From Haliotis asinina (lineage: Eukaryota > Mollusca > Gastropoda > Lepetellida > Haliotidae), in the NCBI RefSeq assembly GCF_037392515.1, contig NW_027133931.1:1-64000 (forward strand): a stretch of 64,000 nucleotides of DNA, in the 5' to 3' direction. Below, piece by piece: positions 46,830 to 59,239 of the stretch. How positions within the stretch are numbered: position 1 is the stretch's first letter; each line of letters begins with the position of its first letter. Below the pieces are notes generated by a model. That model was not told the origin of the DNA and did no database searches. It was given only the letters and a program-made list of their open reading frames with translations. Made by a program: the position numbers and the translations under genes.

Positions 46830-48024
46830 GTTAGGTGTCCACGAGAGCCAGATTGTTACTGTCCATCAGTGGGACCCTGTGAATTCCAGAATTATACACT
46901 GGACCTTGGCAGAACTACTCTTAAAGCCAATAATACGAACACGGGTCAACACAACAGAGAGTATTACTTCACCCTCTTCATAACTAATGGGGCCATGCTA
47001 AAGAGCTTTGCTCACTTCGATGTGCTGGTTGATGAATCTCCTCCTGTAGTTGGCATCGTTCAAGAAGGGAGCATTGATGGTCCAGACATAGATTACACCA
47101 GTGAAGGACATGTTCTGATCAGTTGGCGAGGTTTTATTGACCATGAGAGTGGCATCAGATATTACATTGTTGGCTTAGCAGACAAGTGTCTTAGTATTGA
47201 TGAACTGAAGCAAACAAATACCAGCCATGCCATCGTTCAAAAAGCACCAACAAACAGTTTATCACTAGTTTTCCCTAAAGAAGGCAGGTACTTTACTTCA
47301 ATTCTCGCTGTCAACAATGCTTTAGAGCCTTCAGATGTTATCTGTTCAGATGGTATTACATTTGATAACTCCCCACCAATCATAGAAAATATTACCCTCC
47401 ATCAAGCATCTTCTTTACCTAGTCTCCAATGCATGTTTGATCAAGTGTGGCTAATCAACTCTAATATGACAATGGCTTGGCTTCCAATGGTGCAAATGTG
47501 CCAAGAACGATGTCATCATAACCCAGACACAAATCTGCGATTTCCTATAGTATATGGAAGTTACATAGACAACGAGACAGCTGATAGTCTATGTAGGGAT
47601 CTACCGTATCTGAATGAGACTATCGTTTATGTGCCGTTTCACAAACTTGTCCTTACCTGGAGCTTAACAGAAAACGAAAGCCAAATTCGGGATTCCTTCA
47701 TAGGGTTTGGATATGATGCATCAACATACAACAAGCCGGATCTAGCCAACTATAAACCTACCCATAGGAAGACAAGGTTCCACAGTCACGAGACTGGTTT
47801 TGATAGTAGGACAGAGTTTTACATATTCATCAAGACAGAAAACAAGGCTGGTGTCTCGTCAGTGGCTACCCTTGGTCCTGTGATGATAGATGACACTCCT
47901 CCAGACGTTCACGGGACACTAGTTCCAGAGATAGTTGGGGATCACATCAGAGTCACCTGGACCAACCACACATTCTCAGACCCTGAAGAAGTACATCAGC
48001 AGTTCACGGCCACATACCGGGCGG
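46830..48024 (+). CDS. Host gene 1, long FN3-like exon (g)
   Basis: 1,195 nt after TTTTTTTTCAG, phase 0, ending phase 1 before GTAAGC. Starts 'VRCPREPDCYCPSVGPCEFQ', then FN3-like repeats with 'VDESPPVVGIVQEGS', 'ISWRGFIDHESGIRYYIVG', and 'DDTPPDVHGTLVPEIVGDHI'. Multiple N-glycosylation sites. The repeated (D)(S/T)PP-V linker and W-F-D-ESGI core are the hallmark of this repeat family. Confidence 0.8.
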
Positions 48025-48381
48025 GTAAGCATCAGCTGCAGATTGAACATGTGTGTCTTGATTGTCTATGTTGGCATAGCTTTTGCTTCATCGTTATTGT
48101 TGTACCTAAAATATGGCCACAACATGACATTTGCCTCAAACATGAACAGAACGTTATATTTCTTACCAACTTGTTATCTGTCAATTAACACTATCTTTGA
48201 TCTGGTACATGGCAGAGAATGCACCTAAAACGTAAGCACGACTTTCAACAAATTCACGTGAATCATATTTGTTCATGTTTTAATTTGAAAACAATTGGAC
48301 AGAACTATTTTTAAAATGTCTACTGGATTGTGGGAAGGAAGCTGTAACTGCACGGTGAAGAGAATATATGATGTTTTACAG

Positions 48382-48968
48382 TTATGGACGAGGACTATGT
48401 TACACCAATACTGCAGACTCCTTCTGGGCCAAGTGAGATGTGCAAAGCTGAGGGACATGCTGGCTGCATTCAGTATCCAATGGTCGCACTGCAGCGTCAG
48501 GATTCAGAACTTGGGAAGCGATGTCTCTTTGAGTTGTATGTTTATAATTCAGCCGGCCACTTCACTACGGTAAGAACACAACCAATCCGTCTTCCATCAC
48601 TATTCCCTCCTGGTCCAGCTCTGGTGGTGGATATAGATCCTTCAGATGTCAACTCTTTAACAGACGTGGACTTCCATCAGCAATATTCAGCTTGTGCTCA
48701 CTGGTCTGGATTCCAACATCACAGAAACGTGACCTTTGAGATAGGCATCGGGTCAGCAGCGGGTATGGATGATATAGCAACGTTTACAGGTGTCCTTGGG
48801 ATGGATATCAACACAGCTTGTGTCAACTCATCCTCTCTCTCGACTTTTGTCAGGTACTTTACATCTGTTCGGGCAAAATGTTCTGGTGGAGAGACTGTTT
48901 CGTCGTCAGATGGCTTCATGATTGTGGCAGATGTTCCTCATGCCATTTCTGTCTATGATGGTCCTACA
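48382..48968 (+). CDS. Host gene 1, exon (h), cut by assembly gap
   Basis: Starts after GATGTTTTACAG, phase 1, matching the previous donor. Encodes 'MDEDYVTPILQTPSGPSEMC', a Cys-containing FN3-like repeat ('FELYVYNSAGHFTTV') and 'FVRYFTSVRAKCSGGETVSS', running open into the N run at 48969. Confidence 0.75.
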
Positions 48969-49068
48969 NNNNNNNNNNNNNNNNNNNNNNNNNNNNNNNN
49001 NNNNNNNNNNNNNNNNNNNNNNNNNNNNNNNNNNNNNNNNNNNNNNNNNNNNNNNNNNNNNNNNNNNN
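48969..49068. other. Assembly gap (100 N)
   Basis: Exactly 100 undetermined bases, a conventional placeholder of unknown true length. Gene orientation changes from plus to minus across it. Confidence 0.99.
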
Positions 49069-49236
49069 AATTCAGGGATCCAGTCGTATTCAACTACTCT
49101 TTTTCCCTGGGGAACCTGTCAATGTAATACAGAAGCAATAAACACTGGCAATTTGGGCATCATCGTATTACCAAGTGTTAAATAAAGATGATGATGCCAC
49201 ATGATCTACACCTGTGAATTCCAATGAAAGCCTTAC

Positions 49237-49383
49237 CTCGAGGAGGACATGGCTCACATATCCAAGATACTTCTCCTTGTAGATTACCGAGCCATTATCA
49301 AATAGGTTCAGCAATGTTGATGTTTGGTCGATCGTACAGCCGTCTACACTGTGGACGTGATGTGAGCATAATCTGATAACTAT
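49237..49383 (-). CDS. Host gene 2, exon with phase 0-0
   Basis: 147 nt on the minus strand: acceptor TGTCTTCACAG, donor GTAAGG. Encodes 49 residues, 'LCSHHVHSVDGCTIDQTSTL' then 'NGSVIYKEKYLGYVSHVLLE'. Extracellular-looking, with two cysteines. Not recognised. Confidence 0.6.
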
Positions 49384-49480
49384 CTGTGAAGACAACAGGA
49401 AATGATACTACTTTAGGTTTACTAGTCCAGGGATCACCTTGGTCATGTAGGACTATATGGCAAATCTATATACTACTTAC

Positions 49481-49588
49481 ATTTGTGTCCAGAGGCACAT
49501 ATTTGTCTTTGGTGAGACGTTCATTTGACATCTGTGCTTTGACAACGTAGGCCTTATTGAGAGAACGAAACTCTGGCCCATCTGCTAC
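49481..49588 (-). CDS. Host gene 2, exon with phase 0-0
   Basis: 108 nt on the minus strand: acceptor CTCTCGTTACAG, donor GTAAGTAG. Encodes 'VADGPEFRSLNKAYVVKAQM' and 'RLTKDKYVPLDTN'. Spliced directly to the exon at 49237-49383 in phase. Confidence 0.62.
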
Positions 49589-49599
49589 CTGTAACGAGA

Positions 49600-51280
49600 G
49601 TAATGTACTGGTCAAAAGAGATTTGGCATATGCATGAATCACCGTATTATATACTGTCAACGCATTGGCCATGAAGACAAACGTTAATTAACTTTTGATT
49701 CTGTTCCTGATTATACACGCAAACCTTTTTTTATGGAAGATCTGTTTTCTTAGTTGTTGACAAAAAAAAATTGACTTAGAGAGCAAGAAAGTATTCAGTT
49801 ACCTGAGGAAGTTCCTGGTATGTTCGGCTTGTGGAGATGCAACTGAATGCATAGGACGTAGAAACTGAAACAACGATGGATAGCCTGTAATTACGTGCTG
49901 GATACTAAATTACCGAGGGAATGATCTCGTTTGAATGTATCCGATGGCCAGTTAACCTGTCCATCTAGTTTCATTCTGAGTTGTTGTATGTTGTCTATAA
50001 AAGTGTGAAGGAACTCTGCCCACCGTTTCAACATCACGCAATAGCCCAAACCTAGCCGCAAGAAATTATGTTGCATATAAGTCCATAAATGAGAGAAGAG
50101 AGAGAGGTACAAAGGAGGCAGATAATATTATCAAACAACAATGTTTTGATGAGCTTAACATATCAAATGAACTCACTAAAGTTATTTGTGGTTTCGACCT
50201 CATATTAAATCTAAATTCTTTCAACACCTAAACAGTGCGGAATGGGGCGTTAACCTTAACCGATCGATAACTTTGATCTAACAGCAAATACATTCTCGTG
50301 CAACTAAAGGCATGCACTGCAAACGCAAGAGCGAAATAGATAAAACGCAATTTAATCTTAATCCAGTCGTATTCAAGAAGTTTTTAAGAGCTCCAAAAGT
50401 AAAGTGAATTGATTTATTTGTTTGCTTACAAGACAGTTGCCTTTGGTGATGAGGTAAACAGTCGCACACACACTGGGTAAATATAACCAATGTTTGTGAC
50501 ACAACTTTGGAAGTGTTATTTATGGAGATAAATAGATAATGGTCATCTGGCATTAAGTATCATTTTCAAGTCCTGAATTCAGTTCTGTCAAAACATATGA
50601 TTTTTTCAAGGTTGTACACTACTCCATTTGCTAAAAGACGCAGAAGAAAAGTTATACATCGTTACACATCCGGGTTCGGAACAGTTTGTAAAAATACTAC
50701 GCAAATGTCATCTGAAGCTTACTGAGAAAATTGTGTACTCGGTCTTACTACGGCTGATAGCATCAGCGGAAAATTGGAGTTGAAAATATTTAGACAAGAG
50801 GTAGGCATCCATACGTTACCGATTTTGCTCGGGTGAGCATGTAACTTGCCTCTGCGTGTGTTTATGACTGGAACCACTGGTGAGGCAATGTAGCATCGTG
50901 ATTTTATAGTGATTCATTAATAAATGAACTTGATTGTACACGTGACTATTCTTTTCGGAAATATTTCTGTGTATAAGTGGACAGGTTTGTTGCCTCTTTT
51001 AACATATTGGTGTAACGTTACTTTTAGGCTGAGAAAAAGTATCTATGTTTAATAATATACATATAAAAGAAAACCCGTTCCATATAATTGAGAAATATCT
51101 ACCCACAACAGTGTTGATTGTGTGATTCGTAGAATGTCATGTGCATGAGTTTGTAAGGCACTATCGTATAAACAAGTGTTCCAGAAAAGATGAGCATAAC
51201 CTGCCCTACAGCGTTACACCAGTCACAAACAATTGCAAAGACACAAAAAAAAACATGTGGACATATGACCACTGGACATA
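49600..51280. other. Non-coding, nothing recognised
   Basis: AT-rich, with only short open frames of no recognisable content. Probably intronic or intergenic. Confidence 0.5.
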
Positions 51281-51749
51281 ATGATTGTCACTCATGCGTC
51301 AGTTTGACCATGTTCTCCTCAACGTATGAAGGTTAACTTTACCCTTCAAAATGATGAAGTGTACTTATGAACAAGCAATCTGTGGCCCATATGCCCCACA
51401 CAAATGTAATGACGGCATCTCCTATAATGTCAAACAGGTTGGCCATATTACTCTACAACGCATGACTCGTAGCCAGTTCCATGAAGTGTTATATGCCAGT
51501 AACATCACAACAGGCCAAAAAACCCATAACTATGAGGGTACTCTATTTTGGGTCTTCAGGGTGACGAGCAACCAACTGGCTGACAATGTTATCACTGTAT
51601 TAAAATAAGCATACACCGGGATCTTCTTTATGCACAACCATGTTTCAGAGCTGTGTTATGAACAGAAATGGGTTATCCTTCTATAGGGGCAGTAATCTAA
51701 TGTAAAACTGAATAACCGATTACAGGAAACCAGCAAAACGTAGACAGTA

Positions 51750-52180
51750 TGTTCCTTTGGATGCGCCACAAAAACTCATCACCCCTCAGACCATGTCGTC
51801 CTGTGAAATACCCCTGAACGTCCATCTTCTAGTCCGCAGCAGGGATACGATCCACTACACGATAAAGTCCAGTTTCCAGCCCACCTCTCACCACTTGAAA
51901 AAACCGGGAAACCGTTCATCCCAAATGTATCGATGCAGCATTAAGATACTTGACATTGCCCAAACAGGCATATGTATCCGTCATGATGTGATCCACCTGT
52001 TCACAAATGTACCATTTGACGAACGCATTGAAATCATCGTAAACGGCACAGATGAATTCTCTCCAAAAGAAACTTTAAGTCTCCCCAAAAGCCTGCATCA
52101 TCAAAACTGTCAGCATTATCCAACTGGTCCATTCCTGCTTCAGCTCCACAACCTGACATCCGATGGCCTTATATGACACA
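51750..52180 (+). mobile_element. Possible Penelope-like element RT fragment
   Basis: A 139-codon frame containing 'RHDVIHLFTNVPFDERIEII', close to the DV-x-LFTNVP-DEA segment of Penelope-like reverse transcriptases. The remainder is degraded, so the call rests on one motif. Confidence 0.4.
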
Positions 52181-52199
52181 ACAGCTTTATGCATACCCA

Positions 52200-53130
52200 G
52201 TCTGCCATCCCTGTCCCAATGAAAGTCTTCTCCTTGCCATATCAACACGTTTGGCTGATACTATGTTCACACGTTGTATACCACTAAGCGACAAGCAGAG
52301 ACACTGCCTTCTATATATGAGAATGGCCAATGTGCGTCACATGCATGCGTGCTGCGTTTTGGCATACCAGATCATCACTGACAGCTACATGACTGGGATG
52401 AAATATATTAGGGCGTTCGTGATGATGCCCGGTTTGTATATTTCAAACTCTTTAACTGAATTTCAAGTAAACCTCAGCAATCGGTCGAAAAATACATGTA
52501 TTTAGGACTTTGTCATCAATGCATGTGTGTGGGTATTTTTCTTTTAGTACTTTCTGGTCATGATAGCTTTTGATAACGAAATAACAAAATTCAGCCAATT
52601 TCCAAATCAATTTCTTGCTACAGACATAGAAACCAGTATATGTTCAATTTCCTAATGGCAATCCTTTCTCAATAAATCCGCCCAACAATCATGACCTATA
52701 TATTTGAGGGTACTGCAAACAGTGTGTACCACTGACAGTACTAGTACACGGATCTGTGGATCTGGCAAATACAAAAACACAGCTCTTGCTAAAAAGACGA
52801 GCGTTTTCTTCCAATTTTCCGTGTTTCTGCAATTCTTGGCTATGTTGATACCGAGTCCAATAGATACTATAGATTGGGTACTGCTAGACCCAGTCTGTCT
52901 CTTGCCCGCTGGTTTCTGATGTTTGCCGTCGTTTCCGGACCTGTGCTCGAGTCGGACCAAGGGATGGCCGTGATAGAGTACTCATGTCTGACTCTGTTCA
53001 TTCAAGCAACTGAAGTTTTCAAAATGTCGCTCGAAGAAAGAATCGAATAACTGGCGCTTGCATTTGCACGCCTGAGGTTCAACCTTGGTCCTTAAGAGGC
53101 CTATATGCGCCCAAACCTCCTTTCATCCGC
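52200..53130. other. Non-coding, nothing recognised
   Basis: Short frames only. No repeat or gene I can name. Confidence 0.45.
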
Positions 53131-53162
53131 CAAGTGGTTTACCCCCTGTTTGCCCCGGTGTT

Positions 53163-53198
53163 CAATCAGATATTTCCAATTTTGGAAATATCTGATTG
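53163..53198. repeat. Perfect 17-bp inverted repeat with 2-bp spacer
   Basis: CAATCAGATATTTCCAA (53163-53179) and TTGGAAATATCTGATTG (53182-53198). It lies beside a CTCACTCACTCA run and decayed SINE-like sequence (about 53340-53430). Confidence 0.85.
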
Positions 53199-53504
53199 CT
53201 ATTGTGGCGTTAAGCAATTCTCACTCACTCACTGATTATCAACTTCAGATTCGCATAAGAATTGCTCTGCAGCAACCTATGCTTGATATGAAACTAATGG
53301 GATCATATATTCGGACTCACTGAGTTTATAGATACATACCATGGTATTCAATCGACACGATCAATGGTTATGACGTCCATCACTGCATTGCTTGATCCGG
53401 ACTCCATTATTTATGTACTGCAGCAGTAAATACCCAAACAAACAAACTTGACCACACGATCTTTAGTTAAAACTTTCCTTAAACATTTTAAAGAAAACAC
53501 TCAC

Positions 53505-53838
53505 CCTCTTGGCAGCATGCGCTTGTCCATCCCTGTCTGCATCTACACTGACCGGCGTCTTCATCAAACGTCCCTCCATTGAAGCAGAACATGTTGCACG
53601 TTCTGTTGGTTTCAGGGACATCGTCCATCGACCTGCTCTGACATCGTTCCTGGCATGCTTCCGTGGACTCGTCATTACAGCAACGTCTTCTGTTCCTGGT
53701 TTGGTACCCCCCACCACATGACCTACTGCACTCTCCCCACTCACCCACACTCCAGTCACAGTCCGCTACACATGTTCCACGCGCAGGGTCGATACCAAAT
53801 ATGAGCAATATCAACAAAAATGTCGACATTTTCGACAA
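53505..53838 (-). CDS. Host gene 2, first exon: signal peptide, TSP1, EGF-like
   Basis: ATG at 53838 on the minus strand. Residues 1-21 form a signal peptide (MSKMSTFLLILLIFGIDPARG). Then 'CDWSVGEWGECSRSCGGGYQ' with W-x4-W-x2-C-x3-CGGG, the thrombospondin type-1 hallmark, and 'CFNGGTFDEDAGQCRCRQGW' with an EGF-like pattern. The donor GTGAGT follows at phase 1. A secreted modular protein; the exons at 49481 and 49237 may belong to it, though intermediate exons with matching phase are not identified. Confidence 0.75.
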
Positions 53839-55287
53839 ATGTCTGAATCACCCAGACAGTGTTTAACCAGTACAGTTAGCACCATTAATGTAGCGTCTGT
53901 GTGTCTATGTGTACATGTTCACTGTGTGCTATCATACATGTGTCTGTCTTGGGCAAACAACACAATGAATGTTATCATGTGAGGGGCTTATCGCAGAGTT
54001 CAAGCAGCAAATAGCAGTAAGGCTGTTATCATTTAGACATTTAGACAAGGTCCAATCAGATTTCAACAACACTTGAGATTTCCTTTCGGATGGATGGTTT
54101 TGCCTGCATACATTCCCATAGTCATAGTCACTTTAACAGTTCTTATGAACCAGATGAAACGATGTTACTGAGATGATAATTGATAAATTGCTTCAAATAT
54201 GAGAACGTCCCTGAAAATTGTTTCCACATGCTTGTGCAACATATCTAAACAGTAACGTTCACTGACTCAACACTCATTAATGGTGACAAATTGTATTTTC
54301 TTTAGGTATGGATATGCAGACTGCACAAAGATGTTGTGATAATACACACTGGGCCATCTGTGAAGTTGTGTTCAACTGAAAACAACATTAAACACCTCCT
54401 CTGCCAGATTGTATAGTAATATACTCTACAATGTAAATACATTCCTGCCTTGTGAAGTACATTGTATGCACAGAAACATAAACATCCATATATTAAAGTT
54501 TACATGATCATACATCATGGTCAAAATTGTAATTAATACAAAATGAGCTATGCGAACTGTATTTTTTTAAGAAGGCAAGCTTATTTGAAATATATTATAG
54601 TAACCTTAGTCCGCCATATGTGCGTGTGTCTGTATCTGACAGTATACATATCATAGTTGTAACGGGAACTGAGAAAAACTTTTGCTTTAGACATGCTCGC
54701 ATCATTGTCTCGTGTCCTTAGAAAAATATTATTGGGGAGCTCGGATGACGAATCCATACTAACTTACCATGGAATACCAACATCCAAACAAAAAAAACGA
54801 AACGTCAACTCGATAATGATGATGATGAACAGCGACCCTCCAAATCCATTCACTGCTGGCCTTGTTTTCTGATCCTTGAGACTCTTGATAATACTCCCTT
54901 AAAACTGAATCTGTTTGCGATATCTAAGGGTAACCACGGAATAGCAGGAGACATTAAAGATGTGAAACGCTTGCGTGCAGGATCTTTATTACTTGAATGT
55001 AATAGAAAACACCAATCAACTAACCTGCTGACCACCGAAACCTTTTTATGGAGTTCCAGTTAAGATCTCCGCACATAGAACTCTGCACACCAGTTAAGGT
55101 ATTGTGCGAGACCGAGATCGTTTGCTGATGACTTAGATTAACATTGTATCAGACATGAAGGATCAAGATGTGATGTATGTAAAAAGATTTTCAACCCGGG
55201 AAACAATGAGAGTGTTCCAACTAACACATACCTGTTTCTGCACCGAAGCCGCCCAAATCAATCAGGGCAGGTTACTACAATGTTAAT

Positions 55288-55749
55288 GTGGATGTATGCA
55301 TGCCTAATCCTCTGAGATGTTTCAAATGCCAGAAGTTTGGACATGGTGTGAACACTTGCACATTGTCCGCTACATGTGCTCACTGTGCTGAGAATACTCA
55401 TGTAACAGAAGATTGTGAAAGTAGCTCAAAAAAATGTGCCAACTGCCATGGACATCAGTCAGCCTTTTCTAAGGATTGCCCCATTTGGAAAAAGCAGATG
55501 GAGATCAACAGAATTAAATTCACTAATAATTTCACTTTTGGTGATGCCAAAACGTTGACACAGTCAAGTGATACTAGTGAAACATATGTCTCCATCGCCA
55601 GGAAACCATCAGAAATAACCAGCAAAGAAAATACTTCTCCCGTCATTACTTTGTCACCTGTCTGTCAGACAGACTTGACATGGATAAACACAGACGCTCC
55701 TGAAAACCTTTCACCACGAAGGTATAAAGCTTTGTCTTGGGTGTTTTAG
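55288..55749 (+). pseudogene. LINE copy 10 ORF1 zinc-knuckle region
   Basis: 153 residues: CFKCQKFGHGVNTC, CAHCAENTHVTEDC and CANCHGHQSAFSKDC, then a Ser/Thr-rich part containing 'VCQTDLTWINTDAPE'. The best preserved zinc-knuckle part of ORF1 in the window. Confidence 0.85.
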
Positions 55750-56159
55750 AACCTCACCTGGTGACGGTCTGTACGTTGTGGCTGATGAACCATCTCTTAC
55801 ACAACGCCGTATAAAATTGTCTTTACAATATATTTATTTACCAATTTATACTCTAATGAATTAAACCCTGCGTATAATTGTGTGTTCAATCCCCTTCATG
55901 AGGATTTTTACAACAAGAAATCGTCTCTTGCTCCGCCTCTCGGGCACCGAATTAAACCATTTACTTTTGCTGCCGGCATTGAGCTGGAAAATATATCTCC
56001 TTCCCGTCTTCTTTCCCATGGCAGTTGGTTAGGCCACAAGGTGACCTAATATTAACTACATTTAAAAAGTCAGAAACTAATGGATTACAATATATACAAG
56101 AATATCGTCTATTGAAAACTAAATATTGCAATTACAAATCCTTTCTCCAAGGACGGTGG

Positions 56160-56614
56160 CGCAGTGGCTTGTGCCATTGTCATTGGATCCAGGACAATGT
56201 CTACTAAAATACCAGATAACAGCTCTATATTTACTACACAAGCAAACGCCACATTTACGACTCTTAAATATATTCAAAGACACCCTAATTATGAGCAATA
56301 TATTATATTTTTAGATTCTCTTTCTTGCCTTCAGGCTATAAAAAAATATTTCTTGCAAACATCCACTTTTAATTGAAATCACTGAATTGTATAATGATCT
56401 TGCTACTGACCAGTACGACATCGTCTTTTGTTGGTTAACCAGTCACGTAGGCATTTCTGGTAACGCAATGGCCGATCTTGCTGCCATGGCAGCACTCAAC
56501 ACATTTGAGACACCACTTCTTATTTCATACTCCGATTACAAAGCTAGCATTAGAACTTACATCCGTGGTCTGATGCAGAAGAAGTTGGACACCCAAGTAG
56601 GTATAAATACATGA
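56160..56614 (+). pseudogene. LINE copy 10 RNase H
   Basis: Fragments with 'ACAIVIGSRTMSTKIPDNSS' and 'WLTSHVGISGNAMADLAAMA'; catalytic surroundings remain recognisable, the frame is broken. Confidence 0.8.
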
Positions 56615-57644
56615 CATGAATTAAAACCGTACATTGGATACACCTTCTTGTCAGTCCAGATTTGAAGAGGTTATTTTACGACGATGTCGTATTGGCCATA
56701 CAACATAAACTCATGCATAGCTATTGAAAGGAGAGAATCCTCCGTTTTGTATCCCTTGTGATGAAAGAGTCACGGTCATGCATAGCATATCCTGCTTGAC
56801 TGTGTTGAATTCTCCATCATAAGGGATAAGTATTTTACTGTAAAACCAGTTAAGGACCTTTTTAACACAGTTAGTGCTAATTTAATTAGTGTTTTTTAAG
56901 GAGATTGATTTCATTGTTGAATTTTGACAAATATGTTCTGTAGATAGATGTATTTTAATAATTGGTAGTTTAGATTAGTAACTAGAATTGTTAGTGTCTG
57001 TACCCCCAAAGGGGGTTGAAGTATCGGAAAATCATTGTTCTCCTGAGAGGGTACGTATGTCCCAAAACATTCGATGTAAATTTAAGTCTTAAGGTAACTT
57101 TTCAATCGTAGTTTTCTTGTTATTCTAATTTTGGCTAGCTTTCGCACACTCGCTAGCGGTTGAAGTGATGGTGTAAATTCACTTACGGTCCATGCATGTA
57201 GCAAAGGTACTGTAAGTCCCTGCGGTCCCTAGTATGGTGATCTACCTTTAGTTGTTGGCGATCTATAGGCCGTGTTTTATAATGCATTGACTTCTTTAAT
57301 TACAGTGTTTTAGTTTTTTATGCTAGTTTTATAGTTATATCTAGTATTTTTGCTGTCCATCTTTGACAGTGTTGTAGTGTACATATATTCTGTTTTAGTG
57401 TTAAATGTTCAAGTCACGATATGGCTGAAGCATTGCCGATGTGACGTTAAATATGAATTCGCTCACTCTCTCATTAATTTCATTTAGTTGTTCTCTTTTG
57501 TCTGAACAGGTCTTTATGTATCATTGCGGTTGTTTTTCTGTACTTTTTTCAACGACAATGCACGTTAGCACCAACAGTGGACATGACTTATTGAGGGGTG
57601 AGAACCACTGCCCACGGTACACCACACAGACTAAAGACCAGTAG

Positions 57645-57754
57645 CTCCTTTCACGAAGCAACCTAAACTAAGGCTAGCCTTAACTCCCATACTTTAACAT
57701 TGCGCTAAGGTTACCTTAGAGACTCAAGATCGTCTTAGTAGTTTGTGAAAGGAG
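57645..57754. repeat. MITE-like foldback
   Basis: Terminal arms CTCCTTTCAC (57645-57654) and GTGAAAGGAG (57745-57754) with internal CTAAG/CTTAG complementarity. A hairpin element of a kind frequent in molluscs. Confidence 0.6.
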
Positions 57755-57759
57755 GCCCA

Positions 57760-59005
57760 GATTGCTAATTGAACATATGCATGAATATTATAGATGTATG
57801 TTAAGATAATTATACCATATCTTTAGCATGTCGTTCGCCTGCAACTGTGTATATGTTACATCGCACAGTCCTCCCTTACCCCGTCCTTATCGACCCAGTC
57901 ATGACAGATGACCGCGATTCGACCTTAAACAGTTTATCAGCAAAACCCGTTCTTTGACGATACTCTCAAGATCTAAAAAACAATCTAATGTCCACAGTGA
58001 TAAACATGTCAATCGATTTTTGAAGACGATTTCTCTCACTAGTGTTGGAGTGATAACCCACTTGATTTTATCATTGGAGTACAATACCGCATGTGTTTCT
58101 GTTTTCTTATGATCGGGATATACATGGTAAAACATCTGTGGTATTTCTGTTCTGGATCACACGCGACGTTTAACCATTTATCCCGAAGGGTATGATATAA
58201 TAACAAGCATCCGTGACTCCTTATAAGCTTATAGACTCAGTCTTGTTCAATGGACAGGGCAAACATATCACTTTTTATAACAGCATGGGTGTTGTCAGTT
58301 TGTTCGTAAACCTGTCCATTAAGAAATTACAACGTGAAGAGTAAATAATACGTAGAGTTCGAAGTACAACTCCGGGGCATTTATCAAAATATTTCAATCG
58401 ATACATTATTTTATACCTTCCCGGAGCTAGCCTGTTCAAATAACATAATACAGATAAATCACAGTGCACTCAAATGACGACTAGGCGAAATGCCCACCGG
58501 ATCAGCAGCTAATCATGTAATTTGCTGTGAGTTTCAGAAACAAATATGGGACTTATTTCAAGGACATTTAGAAAAAAAACCCGTTATGACAAGTGCATAC
58601 GATGGTTATCGACATGTAGTACTCAGGCAATCCAAATTCAGACGTATCAAGAAATCGATAACATGGGCTCCTCAGTTAAGTGAGTGAGTACGTTACAACA
58701 TTTAGCGTCACATCATCAACATTTCAGACATATGGTGAAGAAATCATCAGTTAACCGAGACTTGGTTAGTGTTGAAAGAACTGAGAACAAAATCTTGATG
58801 TACTGTAGATACATTGTAAGAGGCAATGTGAAGAGAGCACTTGATGCATTAAATGAGCTCTGTGACATGAAGGGATCTAAGGTACGTTCACACAGTCTGT
58901 ACGTAGAGAGGCCTGTCTACCTGTCCGTCTTGTACGCCACACACCACGTGTATCTGAGCAACAATAAGCAAGAGTTCACGCAATGATGTAGAGGAATCTA
59001 CAAGT
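57760..59005. other. Non-coding, nothing recognised
   Basis: Short frames only. About 58675-58740 has a GTGAGTACG...CACATCATCAACATTTCAG stretch resembling a decayed LINE 3' tail. Confidence 0.4.
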
Positions 59006-59009
59006 TTGT

Positions 59010-59235
59010 GTAACGCCGCACTCAGCTATATGGGACTGGTGTATACATAACTGGACCAGACAATCCAGTGATCAACAAAGTGAGCATCGAACTACGTAAC
59101 TGGTATACGATGACGTGATTGTTTCAACCAAGTCAGCGAGCCCGTCCACCCGGTCCCGTTTGCTGCTTCTTGCGACAACCATTGGTTACGGAAGACTAAT
59201 TCCAACCCGGATCTTCACGGGTCCACAACACTGAC
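59010..59235 (+). mobile_element. SINE-like repeat of abalone type, decayed
   Basis: Shares with 32229-32418 the blocks ACGCCGCACTCAGC, GGACCAGACAATCCAGTGAT, CAACCAAGTCAGCGAGCC and a CGGGTC end. No clear target duplication seen. Confidence 0.65.
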
Positions 59236-59239
59236 GGTA

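Larger units (their letters stand above)
54725..57467 (+). mobile_element. I-group LINE copy 10 (EN and RT deleted)
   Basis: Plus strand. ORF1 54725-55730 including zinc knuckles, a jump near 55750 to the thumb/RNase H region (55770-56620), the Cys/His segment and the 3' UTR to the tail CTCACTCTCTCATT at about 57467. About 2 kb of endonuclease and RT are absent. Confidence 0.82.
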
